Positions 9,202 to 19,127 are shown, numbered from the stretch's first letter. The stretch: DNA of 63,460 nt from Lachnospiraceae bacterium (GCA_017457865.1 JAFTGN010000025.1:1-63460); one strand, 5' to 3'. Numbers and translations are program-made. Notes: generated by a model from the sequence alone, not told the origin.

Positions 9202-9209
9202 TACTCTTC

Positions 9210-11039
9210 TTATTCCTGCATCGCCTGGTAAATCAGTCCTGCTACACGTTCTGACGCCTTTCCATCAAAATCATCAAAGAAACGTTCCGCAAAGGCTTTT
9301 ACCTTTTCCTGTGCCAGATCCTGGTCGATGATCGCCTGCTCCAATGCTCTTTGTGTATAGAAGAATCTGCCTGGTACAAAGGATTCGAAATTGAAATAGA
9401 AATCACGATCTTTAATGTAACTCTTCAAGTCGAATGTGTAGAACAACATTGGAATATTCAGTAAGGAAGCTTCAAACACCAGAGAAGAATAATCCGTAAT
9501 GATCAAATCCGTCACAAACAGCAGATCATTTAACTCGCTTTCCTCCGACAAATCCAATACCCGGTTCTCATATCCTTCCGGAATGGGGTGTTTGGTCTGT
9601 ACAAACGGATGGTGCTTGATGATCAGGAAATACTCCTCTCCCACTGCATCCATAAATTCATCTACTTTGAAACGTCCCATCGGATACTTTGCATTTTCTC
9701 TCACATGACCACGGAACGTAGGCGCAAATAAGATGACCTTCTTACCCTGTAACTGTGGATACGCCTGGTAAAGTTTTCTGCGGGTTTCTGCCTTGTATGT
9801 CTCATCGAAGAAAATATCCGTACGGGGCACACCTGTGGCATAAATATTTCTGGTAGATACACCAAAACCTTCCGCATACCAAATGCTCACATTTTTAGAA
9901 CTTACAGTGACATAATCATAATTTCGATGATTTCTGCTCTTTTGTGCCGTTCCCTTTGGTTTGCCCAGACGGGTAAATCCAAATGTCTTAAATGCACCGC
10001 ATGCATGCCACAGCTGGAACACCTTTGTCTCTGCACGAAGATCAAAATAATGAATATACGGTGTATACTCATCCAGCAAAATCACTTTACTGGTGGCACA
10101 CAACCATGCAAACCGTTCCAGGTCCTTCTTTGTCATTCCAAAAATATCTTTTGTATTCAGGTACGTCTGAATATCCAGAGAAGTATCATCTTTGATCTTC
10201 TCATACACAAACCCAAAGTTTCCAGATAATTCCTCTCTCCGGATGGAAATGAAAGAAACCCGATTCTCTGCCAGTGTCTCTGTCCTTTTATACCGCTGGA
10301 ACATATAAACCAGATAACCGTATTTGGCTTTCTTCCACTGCTGTTTCCAATACGATCTTACATTTCGAACAGACAGCTGGTGCTGGCTGAAATAGTACAG
10401 CCTGGCATTGATATGTCCGATAAACTTTCGAAACTTATTTGCCTTTGTCTTCTTCGCCTTTCCCGCATAACCGATGATGCCAAAGGTGGCCATTAACGCA
10501 TCAACGGCAAACCAGGGCAGCAGACACAATGCCACCACAAAAGAAATCCAGTGATACACCGTATTCAGCACCTTTTTCACCCGTGTACCCACAGACTTCT
10601 TCTCTGATGCCGCGATCCGCTTTTCTCTGCCTGATCTTGGTGTAAACACCAGACGATTCCCCTCTACCTGGCAGACAAAACAAGATTCATCCTGCTCCAT
10701 CAGTTCCGGTGTCAGATCTACCGCAATCCCTTCCTCGTAGTAATCTCCATACAAGAGATTCAACTGCATGGAAATCGGTTCATTGGAACTTCTGCTCTTC
10801 CAGAACAGCCGGTCCAGAAGATATTCATAGTTACTGGTAATGGTCAGGATATCCTCATCCTCATTCTTCGTTACCTTGCGAATCACCAATGGCAGTCTTC
10901 TGTCCTCTATTCCATTGTCAAAGTATAGAATCAGCTTTGGTTTTGCAAGGTCATTGATGAAGTCAAATGTTCCGGTCAATTTCAAGCGAAAACGGTTCTC
11001 CCGAATATTGATTTCGTTGACACATATGTCATACCTCAT
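9210..11039 (-). CDS. CDP-glycerol glycerophosphotransferase family protein (TagF-like)
   Basis: Membrane-associated polymerase of the TagB/TagF type, which transfers glycerol phosphate from CDP-glycerol to a teichoic-acid or related wall glycopolymer. Residues 1-130 form a beta-rich N-terminal domain, a hydrophobic stretch follows at about 165-200, and the glycerophosphotransferase domain fills the last 360 residues with WHACGAFKTFGF, YATGVPRTDIFF, ILFAPTFRG and ITDYSSLVFEA. The ATG at 11039 has AGGGG 8 nt upstream. 609 residues. It is alone, with no tag/tar neighbours, so the acceptor polymer is unknown. Confidence 0.9.
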   Translation of the reverse strand: MRYDICVNEINIRENRFRLKLTGTFDFINDLAKPKLILYFDNGIEDRRLPLVIRKVTKNEDEDILTITSNYEYLLDRLFWKSRSSNEPISMQLNLLYGDYYEEGIAVDLTPELMEQDESCFVCQVEGNRLVFTPRSGREKRIAASEKKSVGTRVKKVLNTVYHWISFVVALCLLPWFAVDALMATFGIIGYAGKAKKTKANKFRKFIGHINARLYYFSQHQLSVRNVRSYWKQQWKKAKYGYLVYMFQRYKRTETLAENRVSFISIRREELSGNFGFVYEKIKDDTSLDIQTYLNTKDIFGMTKKDLERFAWLCATSKVILLDEYTPYIHYFDLRAETKVFQLWHACGAFKTFGFTRLGKPKGTAQKSRNHRNYDYVTVSSKNVSIWYAEGFGVSTRNIYATGVPRTDIFFDETYKAETRRKLYQAYPQLQGKKVILFAPTFRGHVRENAKYPMGRFKVDEFMDAVGEEYFLIIKHHPFVQTKHPIPEGYENRVLDLSEESELNDLLFVTDLIITDYSSLVFEASLLNIPMLFYTFDLKSYIKDRDFYFNFESFVPGRFFYTQRALEQAIIDQDLAQEKVKAFAERFFDDFDGKASERVAGLIYQAMQE

Positions 11040-11205
11040 TTCGTTACCCCTATTCCACGTCTTTCAACGCTCTTCCTTTTGTGTTTTTGAATTCTTGTGT
11101 GATCCAGTGTACCCTCTCTACACACCACAATGTATCATTTTACCATTGTCTTCCCAAAATGTAAAGCACAAAAACATGTGTATTTATACAAAAAATAGAG
11201 CATAA

Positions 11206-11260
11206 ATTTACAGCCGGATATGCTCCCCATGTCTCCATGCAAGCATATTCGACTGCAAAT
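11206..11260 (-). terminator. Hairpin downstream of the ior/acyl-CoA ligase operon
   Basis: Minus-strand sequence forms a 19-bp imperfect stem (2 G-T pairs, 1 mismatch) 28 nt past the ligase stop. A run of six T follows after about 15 nt, so it may be a terminator of ordinary strength. Confidence 0.55.
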
Positions 11261-11287
11261 GCATACACAATCAGTTCCCTGATTATG

Positions 11288-12922
11288 CTATGCCATATTT
11301 TGTGCTTCCACCAGATTGGTACTATTATACATTTCTCTTAAACGAGGCTTCTCAATCTTACCAGTTGCATTCCGTGGCACCTTGGTAAAGATAATCTTAC
11401 GAGGACGCTTGTATCTTGGCATTCCCAGACAGAATTCATTTACCTCTTCTTCTGTCAGACTCATGCCTGGTTTGACTTCAATCACCGCTGCTGCAATTTC
11501 GCCCAGTCTTTCATCTGCCAGACCGATGACTGCCACATCCATAATGGCAGGATGCTGGCTTAAGAAATTCTCGATCTGCACCGGATACAGATTCTCGCCA
11601 CCGCTGATGATCACATCTTTCTTTCTGTCCACCAGATAATAGAAACCATCTGCATCCTGTTCAGCCATATCGCCAGTATATAACCAGCCGTCATGGAGTA
11701 CTTCTGCAGTCGCTTCCGGATTGTTAAAGTAGCAGGTCATCACACCGGGACCTTTCACTGCCAATTCACCTACTTCGCCCTGTGCCACCTCTGTACCATC
11801 CTGATGAATGATCTTGGCTTCCCATCCATATCCTGGAATGCCGATGGCGCCTACCTTATGGATATTCTCTACACCCAAATGGACGCAGCCTGGTCCGATA
11901 GACTCCGACAGACCATAATTGGTGTCATACTGATGGTGCGGAAATACCTCTTTCCATCTCTTGATCAGACTTTGGGGAACCGGTTGGGCACCGATGTGCA
12001 TCAGTCTCCACTGGCTCAATTCATAATCTTCCAGATGAAGCTGTCCGCTCTCTAACGCCACCAGAATATCCTGTGCCCAGGGCACTAACAGCCATACAAT
12101 GGTACATTTCTCATTGGAAATGGTCTCCAATATGGTCTTTGGGGTGACACCTTTTAATAAAACTGCCTTCCCGCCGCTGATCAAACTGCCAAACCAATGC
12201 ATCTTGGCACCGGTATGATACAGAGGCGGAATACACAAGAACACGTCATCCTTCGTCTGCCCGTGGTGCATCTGCTCTGTTTTGGCAGAGTGCATCAGGC
12301 TCTCATGGTTATGTAAGATTGCCTTGGGAAATCCGGTGGTACCAGAAGAAAAATAAATGGCCGCATCATCTGCATCTGTCAGCTCCGGTCCCACATAATG
12401 AGAAGAACAGTTGGCTGTCAGTTCGTCATAAGAATCTGCAAACATCGGACAGTCCCGACCTGCGTAAATGAGCCAGCAGTTTCGGCTGATGATTTCCTCT
12501 TTTTCTTCAATTCTACCGATAAACTGAGGCCCAAAAATCAACGCATTGGCCTCGGATAATTTCAGACAATACTCAATTTCCTCTGCATCAAAACGGAAAT
12601 TCATAGGCACCACAATGGCACCGGTCTTTAAAATACCAAAATAAATGGGCAGCCACTCTAAGCAGTTCATCATCAGAATCGCCACTTTGTCACCCTTACG
12701 GATGCCCCGCTCTGTCAACAGATTGGCAAAACGATTTGCTTTTTCATTAAACACATGCCATGTAATCTCTCTTCTGTAATGGGTCATGGTAGTCTGCTGG
12801 ATCAGTTCAAACTCCCGCCAGGTCATACGCTTCTTTTCCTGAATATCGGGATTCACCTCTACCAGACACACATCAGATCCATACTGACTGGCATTTCTCT
12901 CTAAAAATTCTGTAATTGGCAT
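11288..12922 (-). CDS. AMP-forming acyl-CoA synthetase
   Basis: Activates a carboxylic acid with ATP to the acyl-AMP and then the CoA thioester. The AMP-binding signature YFSSGTTGFPKA, the Y-T-G-D motif, DRKKDVIISGGENLYP and the C-terminal catalytic lysine segment NATGKIEK are present. 544 residues. I take the ATG at 12922 because AAGGG lies 6 nt upstream; a longer frame would start inside the repeat at 12968-13161. It lies downstream of iorA-iorB on the same strand, so an aryl or branched acid connected with 2-keto acid breakdown is the likely substrate, but this is inference. Confidence 0.9.
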   Translation of the reverse strand: MPITEFLERNASQYGSDVCLVEVNPDIQEKKRMTWREFELIQQTTMTHYRREITWHVFNEKANRFANLLTERGIRKGDKVAILMMNCLEWLPIYFGILKTGAIVVPMNFRFDAEEIEYCLKLSEANALIFGPQFIGRIEEKEEIISRNCWLIYAGRDCPMFADSYDELTANCSSHYVGPELTDADDAAIYFSSGTTGFPKAILHNHESLMHSAKTEQMHHGQTKDDVFLCIPPLYHTGAKMHWFGSLISGGKAVLLKGVTPKTILETISNEKCTIVWLLVPWAQDILVALESGQLHLEDYELSQWRLMHIGAQPVPQSLIKRWKEVFPHHQYDTNYGLSESIGPGCVHLGVENIHKVGAIGIPGYGWEAKIIHQDGTEVAQGEVGELAVKGPGVMTCYFNNPEATAEVLHDGWLYTGDMAEQDADGFYYLVDRKKDVIISGGENLYPVQIENFLSQHPAIMDVAVIGLADERLGEIAAAVIEVKPGMSLTEEEVNEFCLGMPRYKRPRKIIFTKVPRNATGKIEKPRLREMYNSTNLVEAQNMA

Positions 12923-12967
12923 AACTTTCCCTTTTCCGGCTGATGCCGGCTCTTTCCATATATTATT

Positions 12968-13161
12968 TAGGCGATTGCAAAACTTTTTATCAGACCAGAA
13001 GACAGCCTGCATATCAAAATTTTATTTGAACAGATAATCAATCGTATATTGTACTGCCTGAAAAAGTCATATTGCGAACGAAGACAGTACATAAACAAAA
13101 CTGGATGTTCAAATAAAATTTTGATAAAAGGCATTCGGTATCACAGTTTTGCAATTGCCTA
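12968..13161. repeat. 194-bp long-hairpin repeat, family 2, intact copy
   Basis: Ends are inverted repeats (TAGGCGATTGCAAAACT; AGTTTTGCAATTGCCTA). Inside, ATCAAAATTTTATTTGAACA at 13013 is repeated as its exact reverse complement at 13106-13125, and TGTACTG/CAGTACA pair further in. The whole element can fold into one hairpin. No coding capacity. It lies within the ior operon, 4 nt beyond the iorB stop. Confidence 0.88.
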
Positions 13162-13165
13162 CATA

Positions 13166-13744
13166 TTATTCTTCTGCCAGCTGGTATCCTACCTCAAAGG
13201 CTTTCAGATTCACATCAACCGTCTTTGGCGGAACCGTATTGCGGATGACTGTCTCCCACTGGTCTTTGGTGTATGCCATATGTCTGGCAGCCACGCCCAG
13301 AATGATGGTATTGAATACTCTGGAATTCCCCAGCTTCAATGCTTCTGCCATAGAATCCACTGCAATGACCTTATACTGCGTGGAAAGTGTCTCAATGATA
13401 CCTTCCGGATATTCTGCCTGACCAGTCACCACCGTCATCGGATCGATCCGCTGGTCATTGACAATGAGTACACCGTCTTTTTTCAGGAAATGTACATAAC
13501 GCAGTGCCTCTAACCGTTCAAATGCAATGATCACATCTGCGCAGCCCTCTTCTACGATTGGTTCGGTCACTTCCTCTCCATACCGCACAAATGTCACTAC
13601 ACTGCCGCCTCTTTGTGCCATACCATGCACCTCGGAGAGCTTTACATCATAACCGGCATCCAATGCCAGACCACCTAATATACGGCTGGTCAGCAATGTT
13701 CCCTGACCACCTACGCCTACTATCATAATATTTGTCACTGCCAT
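13166..13744 (-). CDS. iorB: Indolepyruvate:ferredoxin oxidoreductase subunit beta
   Basis: Gamma-type (IorB) subunit that with IorA oxidises aryl-pyruvates, from transaminated aromatic amino acids, to aryl-acetyl-CoA with ferredoxin as electron acceptor. The N-terminal GVGGQGTLLTSRIL and SEVHGMAQRGG are hallmark motifs. 192 residues. Its ATG overlaps the iorA stop codon (TAATG), so translation is coupled. Located in the cytoplasm of a strict anaerobe. The ligase gene follows after the repeat. Confidence 0.95.
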   Translation of the reverse strand: MAVTNIMIVGVGGQGTLLTSRILGGLALDAGYDVKLSEVHGMAQRGGSVVTFVRYGEEVTEPIVEEGCADVIIAFERLEALRYVHFLKKDGVLIVNDQRIDPMTVVTGQAEYPEGIIETLSTQYKVIAVDSMAEALKLGNSRVFNTIILGVAARHMAYTKDQWETVIRNTVPPKTVDVNLKAFEVGYQLAEE

Positions 13745-15495
13745 TATTTCGCCCCTCCATTCGGTGTAAATCCAATCGCCCCAAACTTACAGTTCTTCAT
13801 GCAAAGACCGCATCCGTTGCACATGGTGGCATCAATCTTTACGATGCCTTCCTGTGTTTTGGTCATAGCCGGACATCCGGATACCATACACATGCCGCAC
13901 TTTTTGCACTTGTCTGCTTCTACATAGCACTTGCCCTTTGGTTTGAATTCCTTTAACAGCGCACATGGGGACTTTGTAATAATGACAGATACGGCCTCTC
14001 TTGCCACTTCTCTCTTGATCAGCTGTGCCAGCTCCTCGATTTCAAATGCATCGATCTCATATACATGTTCAATGCCCATTGCCTTACACAGATTATAAAT
14101 GTCAATGGCATAGGTAGGCTCTCCCTGTAAAGTCTTACCGGTAGCCGCATGATCCTGATGACCGGTCATACCGGTTGTAGAGTTGTCCAGAATGATCACC
14201 GTTCCGGTTGCTTTGTTGTAGACCATATTCATCAGAGAGTTTACACCTGTATGCAGGAAAGTAGAATCTCCAATGACTGCCACCCAATCCTTGATGTAAT
14301 CTCTGCCTTTTGCCTTTTCCATTCCATGAAGAGTGGAAATGCTGGCACCCATACAGACAGTAGTATCTACTACATTCAGTGGTGCTACTGCACCTAATGT
14401 ATAACAGCCGATGTCACCTGCCGCATGCAGTTTCAGCTTCTTCAAAACAGAGTATACACTTCTGTGTGGACATCCCGGACAGAGAATCGGCGGACGTGCC
14501 GGTACCTGTGCCGGTGCAGTCAGGTTCAGTTCCTCGCCACCGATGGCCTTCCGCAACATGTTGGTGCTGTACTCGCCCTGAATGGTCAGCAATTCCTTAC
14601 CCACTGCCGAAATCCCCCATGACTTGACCTGTTCCTCAATCACCGGCTCCAACTCTTCGATGACATACAGTTTGTCCACCTTGGATGCAAACTCTTCGAT
14701 CAGTTTTCTTGGCAATGGATGGACCAGACCAAGCTTCAATACCGAGGCATCCGGAAATGCCTCCCGTACATACTGATAGGGAATCCCGCTTGTAATAAAA
14801 CCTATGGATGTATCACGATATTCTACACGATTGATAGCCATGGAAGATGCATCCTCTGCCATCTGCTTCATACGCTGTTCTACTACCACATGCCGCTTGA
14901 TGGCATTGGCAGGCATCATGACATTTTTCTGCACATTGCGCTCGTATGGCTTGTCCGGAATCTCTTCTCTCTCTTCCAGATTGACGATACCCTGAGAATG
15001 AGACAGACGAGTGGTGGTCCGAAGCATCACGGGCGTATCATATTTCTCACTATATTCAAATGCCAGTTTTGTGAACACACGGGCTTCCTCGCTGTCAGAA
15101 GGCTCCATGACAGGAATCATCCCAGCTCTGGCAACCATACGGGAATCCTGTTCATTCTGGGAACTGTAAATTCCCGGATCATCTGCTGCCACCAGCACCA
15201 ATCCTCCATTGACGCCACTGTATGCAATGGTAAACAACGGGTCTGCTGCTACATTGACACCTACCAGCTTCATAGATGCCAGTGCTCTCACACCGGAGAT
15301 AGAAGCACCAATGGCCACTTCCATTGCGACTTTTTCATTGGGAGACCACTCTGCGTAAATCTCCGGATACTTGACAATATTCTCACTGATCTCTGTACTA
15401 GGGGTACCCGGATACGCTGCAGAAACTTTCACGCCAGCTTCATAAGCACCTCTGGCGATGGCTGCATTTCCTAACATAATCTGTTTCTGACTCAC
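13744..15495 (-). CDS. iorA: Indolepyruvate:ferredoxin oxidoreductase subunit alpha
   Basis: Thiamine-diphosphate-dependent subunit of IOR. An N-terminal pyrimidine-binding region (AAYPGTPSTEISEN), a central transketolase-like domain, a TPP domain with PGCPHRSVY and GDSTFLHTG, and a C-terminal two-[4Fe-4S] ferredoxin (CKKCGMCMVSGCP, CNGCGLCMKNCKFG). I prefer the GTG at 15495, giving MSQKQIMLGNAAIARGAYE as homologues begin, with GGCAGG 5 nt upstream; an ATG pair at 15525/15528 with a weaker AGGA is the alternative. About 583 residues. First gene of iorA-iorB-ligase. Confidence 0.93.
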   Translation of the reverse strand: MSQKQIMLGNAAIARGAYEAGVKVSAAYPGTPSTEISENIVKYPEIYAEWSPNEKVAMEVAIGASISGVRALASMKLVGVNVAADPLFTIAYSGVNGGLVLVAADDPGIYSSQNEQDSRMVARAGMIPVMEPSDSEEARVFTKLAFEYSEKYDTPVMLRTTTRLSHSQGIVNLEEREEIPDKPYERNVQKNVMMPANAIKRHVVVEQRMKQMAEDASSMAINRVEYRDTSIGFITSGIPYQYVREAFPDASVLKLGLVHPLPRKLIEEFASKVDKLYVIEELEPVIEEQVKSWGISAVGKELLTIQGEYSTNMLRKAIGGEELNLTAPAQVPARPPILCPGCPHRSVYSVLKKLKLHAAGDIGCYTLGAVAPLNVVDTTVCMGASISTLHGMEKAKGRDYIKDWVAVIGDSTFLHTGVNSLMNMVYNKATGTVIILDNSTTGMTGHQDHAATGKTLQGEPTYAIDIYNLCKAMGIEHVYEIDAFEIEELAQLIKREVAREAVSVIITKSPCALLKEFKPKGKCYVEADKCKKCGMCMVSGCPAMTKTQEGIVKIDATMCNGCGLCMKNCKFGAIGFTPNGGAK

Positions 15496-15653
15496 AAAAA
15501 CCTGCCTTTCCTGCACAGTTCCCATCATAATGTTCCTGCGCAATCCCTTATATTTTCTTCTGAAAAAGCTTCTGATTTTCTGATGCATATCCTGCTTCCT
15601 GACTGTTCCGACTCCACACAGTTCTCCTGCTCTCATTCTATGTATGCACAGAT

Positions 15654-15683
15654 ATCTGCGCCGAAAATAGTTCCGGCGCAGAT
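15654..15683. other. Inverted repeat in the iorA upstream region
   Basis: ATCTGCGCCG and CGGCGCAGAT form a perfect 10-bp stem with a 10-nt loop. No T run follows on either strand, so it is more likely an operator or 5' UTR stem than a terminator. The rest of the 15496-15885 gap is AT-rich and holds nothing else I can name. Confidence 0.5.
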
Positions 15684-15885
15684 TCCAAACCTCATTATGC
15701 TTTTTTCATGTTTTCCAACAGTTGCAAGCGATTGCCACTGTTTATGTCTTATAGATGCAGCAACTGTATCTTCATACACACAACTGCAAATATATATTAT
15801 TATACATCTTCTCAATAGAAAGGAAAAGAGTTTTTTGTCATTTTACACAGATTTTATTCTAATATTCCTGTTTTTTCTTCCATAT

Positions 15886-17385
15886 TTATTTGTCATAGCA
15901 GGAAAACAGCTTGTTCATTTCCTTCTCATCCGGTTTCCACTGCTTTGGTGTGAGCAGGCTCACTACCGGTACCAGAACCAGACTGGCCAGCATGGTAAAT
16001 GCACCGCAGTTGATCGGAGATGCAAAGAACTTCAGGTACATATTGGCAACGGTCACGCCCACACCAAAGAGGAACGTCACCCATACGGATAACTTGGTCA
16101 CGCCCTTCCAATACAGACCATATAAGAATGGCGCCAGGAATGCGCCTGCAAGTGCCCCCCAGGAAATGCCCATCAACTGTGCAATAAAGGTAGGCGGATC
16201 CAGTGCGATCACCACAGAGATCAAAATAAAGAACACAATGAAAATACGCATAATCAACAACTGTTTTTTGCTGTCCATCTTCTCTTTCATTGCTGGCTGG
16301 ATCAGATCCAGTGTCAAAGTGGAACTGGATGTGAGCACCAGAGAAGACAAAGTAGACATAGAAGCAGACAATACCAGCACAATGACCACACCAATCAAAA
16401 TCTCAGGTAAAGTGGAAAGCATTTGTGGTACGATCTTGTCAAATGCCACATTGCCATCTGCCTTATAAATAGCTGGAGAATCAAACAAACGCCCAAAACC
16501 GCCCAGGAAATAACTGCCACCTGCCACGATCACTGCAAATACAGTAGACACGATGGTACCGATCTTCACAGACTTATCACTGTCAATAGCATAGAACTTA
16601 CCAACCATCTGAGGCAATCCCCATGTACCAAGAGAAGTCAGGATGACCACGCCCAGCAGGTTTCTTGGGTCTGTACCAAACAGTGCGGTAAACTTGCCCA
16701 CCTGACCTGCGGTAGCGGGAATATCACTTTCAATCTGGGACAACGCAGATACCGCTGCAGACAGCCCCCCCTGGTTATGCAGTACGCCAATAATCACAGC
16801 TGCAATACCAAACAACATGAAAATACCCTGAATAAAATCATTGATGGCTGTTGCCATGTAACCACCTAAGATCACATACACACCTGTCAATGTGGCCATA
16901 ATGATCACACACACACGATAATCGATATTAAATGCCATCTCAAACAGATTGGACAGACCATTGTATACAGATGCGGTATATGGAATCAAAAATACAAATA
17001 CAATGACAGATGCCACAATCTTCAGTGCATTGCTGTCATAACGCTTTCCAAAGAAATCCGGCATAGTGGCAGAATCCACTGCCTTGGTCATGATACGAGT
17101 ACGTCTGCCCAGTACCATCCATGCCAGCAGAGAACCGATGACTGCATTGCCGATCCCGATCCAGGTCGATGACATCCCATATTTCCATCCAAACTGTCCG
17201 GCATACCCGATGAATACCACTGCGGAAAAATAAGAAGTACCATAGGCAAAAGCGGTCATCCAAGGCCCAACTTTTCTGCCGCCTAACACAAATCCATTGA
17301 CGTTAGTTGCGTGCTTCCTGCTGTAAATTCCCACTGCTACCATTACAGCGAAAAACAACAGCATGAAAATAATCTTTACTACCAT
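15886..17385 (-). CDS. Sodium:solute symporter family protein
   Basis: SSS-family secondary transporter with about 13 membrane helices over 499 residues, taking up an organic solute with sodium. Family features include GGRKVGPWMTAFAYGTSYFS in the second helix, VILGGYMATAINDFIQG, and a serine/threonine-rich segment (VLTSSSTLTLDL) resembling a sodium site. It resembles the PutP/PanF group; the substrate is not readable from sequence. The ATG at 17385 has GGAGG 8 nt upstream. It has its own promoter (17466-17494) and no partner genes. Confidence 0.92.
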   Translation of the reverse strand: MVVKIIFMLLFFAVMVAVGIYSRKHATNVNGFVLGGRKVGPWMTAFAYGTSYFSAVVFIGYAGQFGWKYGMSSTWIGIGNAVIGSLLAWMVLGRRTRIMTKAVDSATMPDFFGKRYDSNALKIVASVIVFVFLIPYTASVYNGLSNLFEMAFNIDYRVCVIIMATLTGVYVILGGYMATAINDFIQGIFMLFGIAAVIIGVLHNQGGLSAAVSALSQIESDIPATAGQVGKFTALFGTDPRNLLGVVILTSLGTWGLPQMVGKFYAIDSDKSVKIGTIVSTVFAVIVAGGSYFLGGFGRLFDSPAIYKADGNVAFDKIVPQMLSTLPEILIGVVIVLVLSASMSTLSSLVLTSSSTLTLDLIQPAMKEKMDSKKQLLIMRIFIVFFILISVVIALDPPTFIAQLMGISWGALAGAFLAPFLYGLYWKGVTKLSVWVTFLFGVGVTVANMYLKFFASPINCGAFTMLASLVLVPVVSLLTPKQWKPDEKEMNKLFSCYDK

Positions 17386-17465
17386 AATTTTATCCTCCGT
17401 TTCTTCACATTGCTTCATTGCAGATAAAAACGTGACGCTTTAAAGCAGTGAAGTGATACAAAAAC

Positions 17466-17494
17466 AGTATGCCATATGTGATTGTTTTTGTCAA
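17466..17494 (-). promoter_or_regulatory. Promoter of the symporter gene
   Basis: On the minus strand, TTGACA (17489-17494), 17-bp spacer, CATACT (17466-17471). Confidence 0.65.
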
Positions 17495-17533
17495 TTATAT
17501 TTTGCGTACAAGGAAAAATTGTAGCATATTATA

Positions 17534-17576
17534 CAAAAAAAGAGGAAAGAAAGCAAGTTTTCCTTCCTCTTTTTTA
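17534..17576 (-). terminator. Terminator after the response regulator gene
   Basis: AAAAAGAGGAA and TTCCTCTTTTT pair around a 16-nt loop, with T runs available on both strands; it lies 8 nt past the regulator stop codon. Confidence 0.8.
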
Positions 17577-17583
17577 TGCAATA

Positions 17584-19107
17584 TTACGCACTCTCCTCCT
17601 TGTGCCTACAAGATTCCGGTGTACACCCAAAATACTCCAGAAAGCTTCTCCCAAAATAAGAATTGTTGGAAAATCCCACTTCTCTGGCAATCTGGGTAAT
17701 CTTCATACTGGTAGTCTCCAATAACTCCTTTGCCTTTGCCATCCGTACATCCCGTATAAACCGGTTCAGATTCACTCCTGTTTCTTCCTTAAACACACTG
17801 CTTAAATATCCCGGAGAAAGATAAACCATTCCAGCCAGCATTTCTGTATTCAGATTTTCCCCATAATGATAATAAACATAGTTTTTCACCTCAGATATTT
17901 CCTTTCGAGACCCTCTTTCATTCTCCTCTACATAACACTCCAATTTTTCAATGGTTCGTTCCACAATGGTCAATACTTCTCCAATGGTCCGACAGTGATA
18001 TAGATCATCAATTTCTTTTGCCAGCGCAGTCTCCTCTGCATCTGGAATCACATCATAAATCTCTTTCAGAATATTGGAAAACACAAACTTTACATACATT
18101 TCAGAAAACTTTTGGCTGCTTCCATACTTTGCTTTCAGCAGTTCAAAGTTCTGATGAAGCCTGTTCAAATCTTTATAACGAATGTTCTCAGAAATATTTC
18201 GTAAAATCTCACTTTCCATTTCTGCTGTAATTTCCACTACGGCTTCTGCCTCTCCATTCAGGTACACATGACGGCCAAGTTGATAAAACCGCTCCCCTAA
18301 CAACTGTTCCATCTGGGAAAATTCCCTTGGCAAAGCTTCATAAACCGTCAATTCTCTACTGACTGCAAAACAACATTCCACCTGATAACTACTTTGAAAG
18401 AAACGATACAACTGCTCTGCAATATTTCTGCCGTCACTGTATCGCTCCTGCACAAAAAATACCGCTTCAAAAGCATTCAAATTCAGATAATACAACCGTC
18501 GGTTCAAATGTTCCGTCAACGCTTCCATAAACGGCTTTTCGTCCAACTCAAAAAAAGCGGTATCGCTGTTTGCCAGAATCATCCGGTGAAAACGGATGGT
18601 TCCATGCCCCTGCTTCACTGACAACAGACCACTTTTTTCCAGAAATTCTCCATTGCCTGTATATAGATAATTCAACAAAAAATAATTCCGCAGGTGTCCC
18701 TTTGTGGTATTGTCCTCCTGTTTTTTCTCATTTCTCTGTCGAATGGCTTCCATCACCCGAAGAAATGCCGCATGAAATTCCGCAGGGTCAACAGGTTTTA
18801 ATACATAATCCGATACTCCATACCGCATAGCCTCTTTGGCAAACGCGAAATCCCCATACCCGCTGCAAATCACCATTTCCAACTCCGGATCAAGTGCTCT
18901 TGCCTTTCCCGCCAGTTCAATGCCAGTCATACCAGGCATCTTCACATCGGTAAACAAAATATCCACTGACTCCTCCTTCAATAAGTCCAGTGCATCTTCT
19001 CCATTTCCAGCCTGCAAAATACGAAACGTGCCTTCCTCCCGGTTTAACAGAAGCCGGATGCCTTCCCGTTCAATTTTTTCATCGTCTACGATCAATATTG
19101 TAAGCAT
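17584..19107 (-). CDS. YesN-like response regulator with AraC-type DNA-binding domain
   Basis: Two-component regulator, usually controlling a sugar ABC transporter. Receiver domain at residues 1-120 (acidic pair in IVDDEK, phosphorylated aspartate in DILFTDVKMPG, lysine in YVLKPVD), a long middle domain, and an AraC HTH pair in the last 100 residues (LSPGYLSSVFKEETG, REVGFSNNSYFGRSF). Start at the ATG at 19107, with GGAGG 9 nt upstream. 507 residues. It follows the ABC permease genes but is separated by a terminator, and the YesM-type histidine kinase that usually accompanies it is absent from the window. Confidence 0.93.
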   Translation of the reverse strand: MLTILIVDDEKIEREGIRLLLNREEGTFRILQAGNGEDALDLLKEESVDILFTDVKMPGMTGIELAGKARALDPELEMVICSGYGDFAFAKEAMRYGVSDYVLKPVDPAEFHAAFLRVMEAIRQRNEKKQEDNTTKGHLRNYFLLNYLYTGNGEFLEKSGLLSVKQGHGTIRFHRMILANSDTAFFELDEKPFMEALTEHLNRRLYYLNLNAFEAVFFVQERYSDGRNIAEQLYRFFQSSYQVECCFAVSRELTVYEALPREFSQMEQLLGERFYQLGRHVYLNGEAEAVVEITAEMESEILRNISENIRYKDLNRLHQNFELLKAKYGSSQKFSEMYVKFVFSNILKEIYDVIPDAEETALAKEIDDLYHCRTIGEVLTIVERTIEKLECYVEENERGSRKEISEVKNYVYYHYGENLNTEMLAGMVYLSPGYLSSVFKEETGVNLNRFIRDVRMAKAKELLETTSMKITQIAREVGFSNNSYFGRSFLEYFGCTPESCRHKEESA

Positions 19108-19127
19108 ATTCTTCGTCCTCCATTCAG

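Noticed and set aside
12923-13012. N-terminal extension of the acyl-CoA synthetase to 13012
   Set aside because: The extension would be translated from the repeat at 12968-13161 and lacks a ribosome site; the ATG at 12922 has one.
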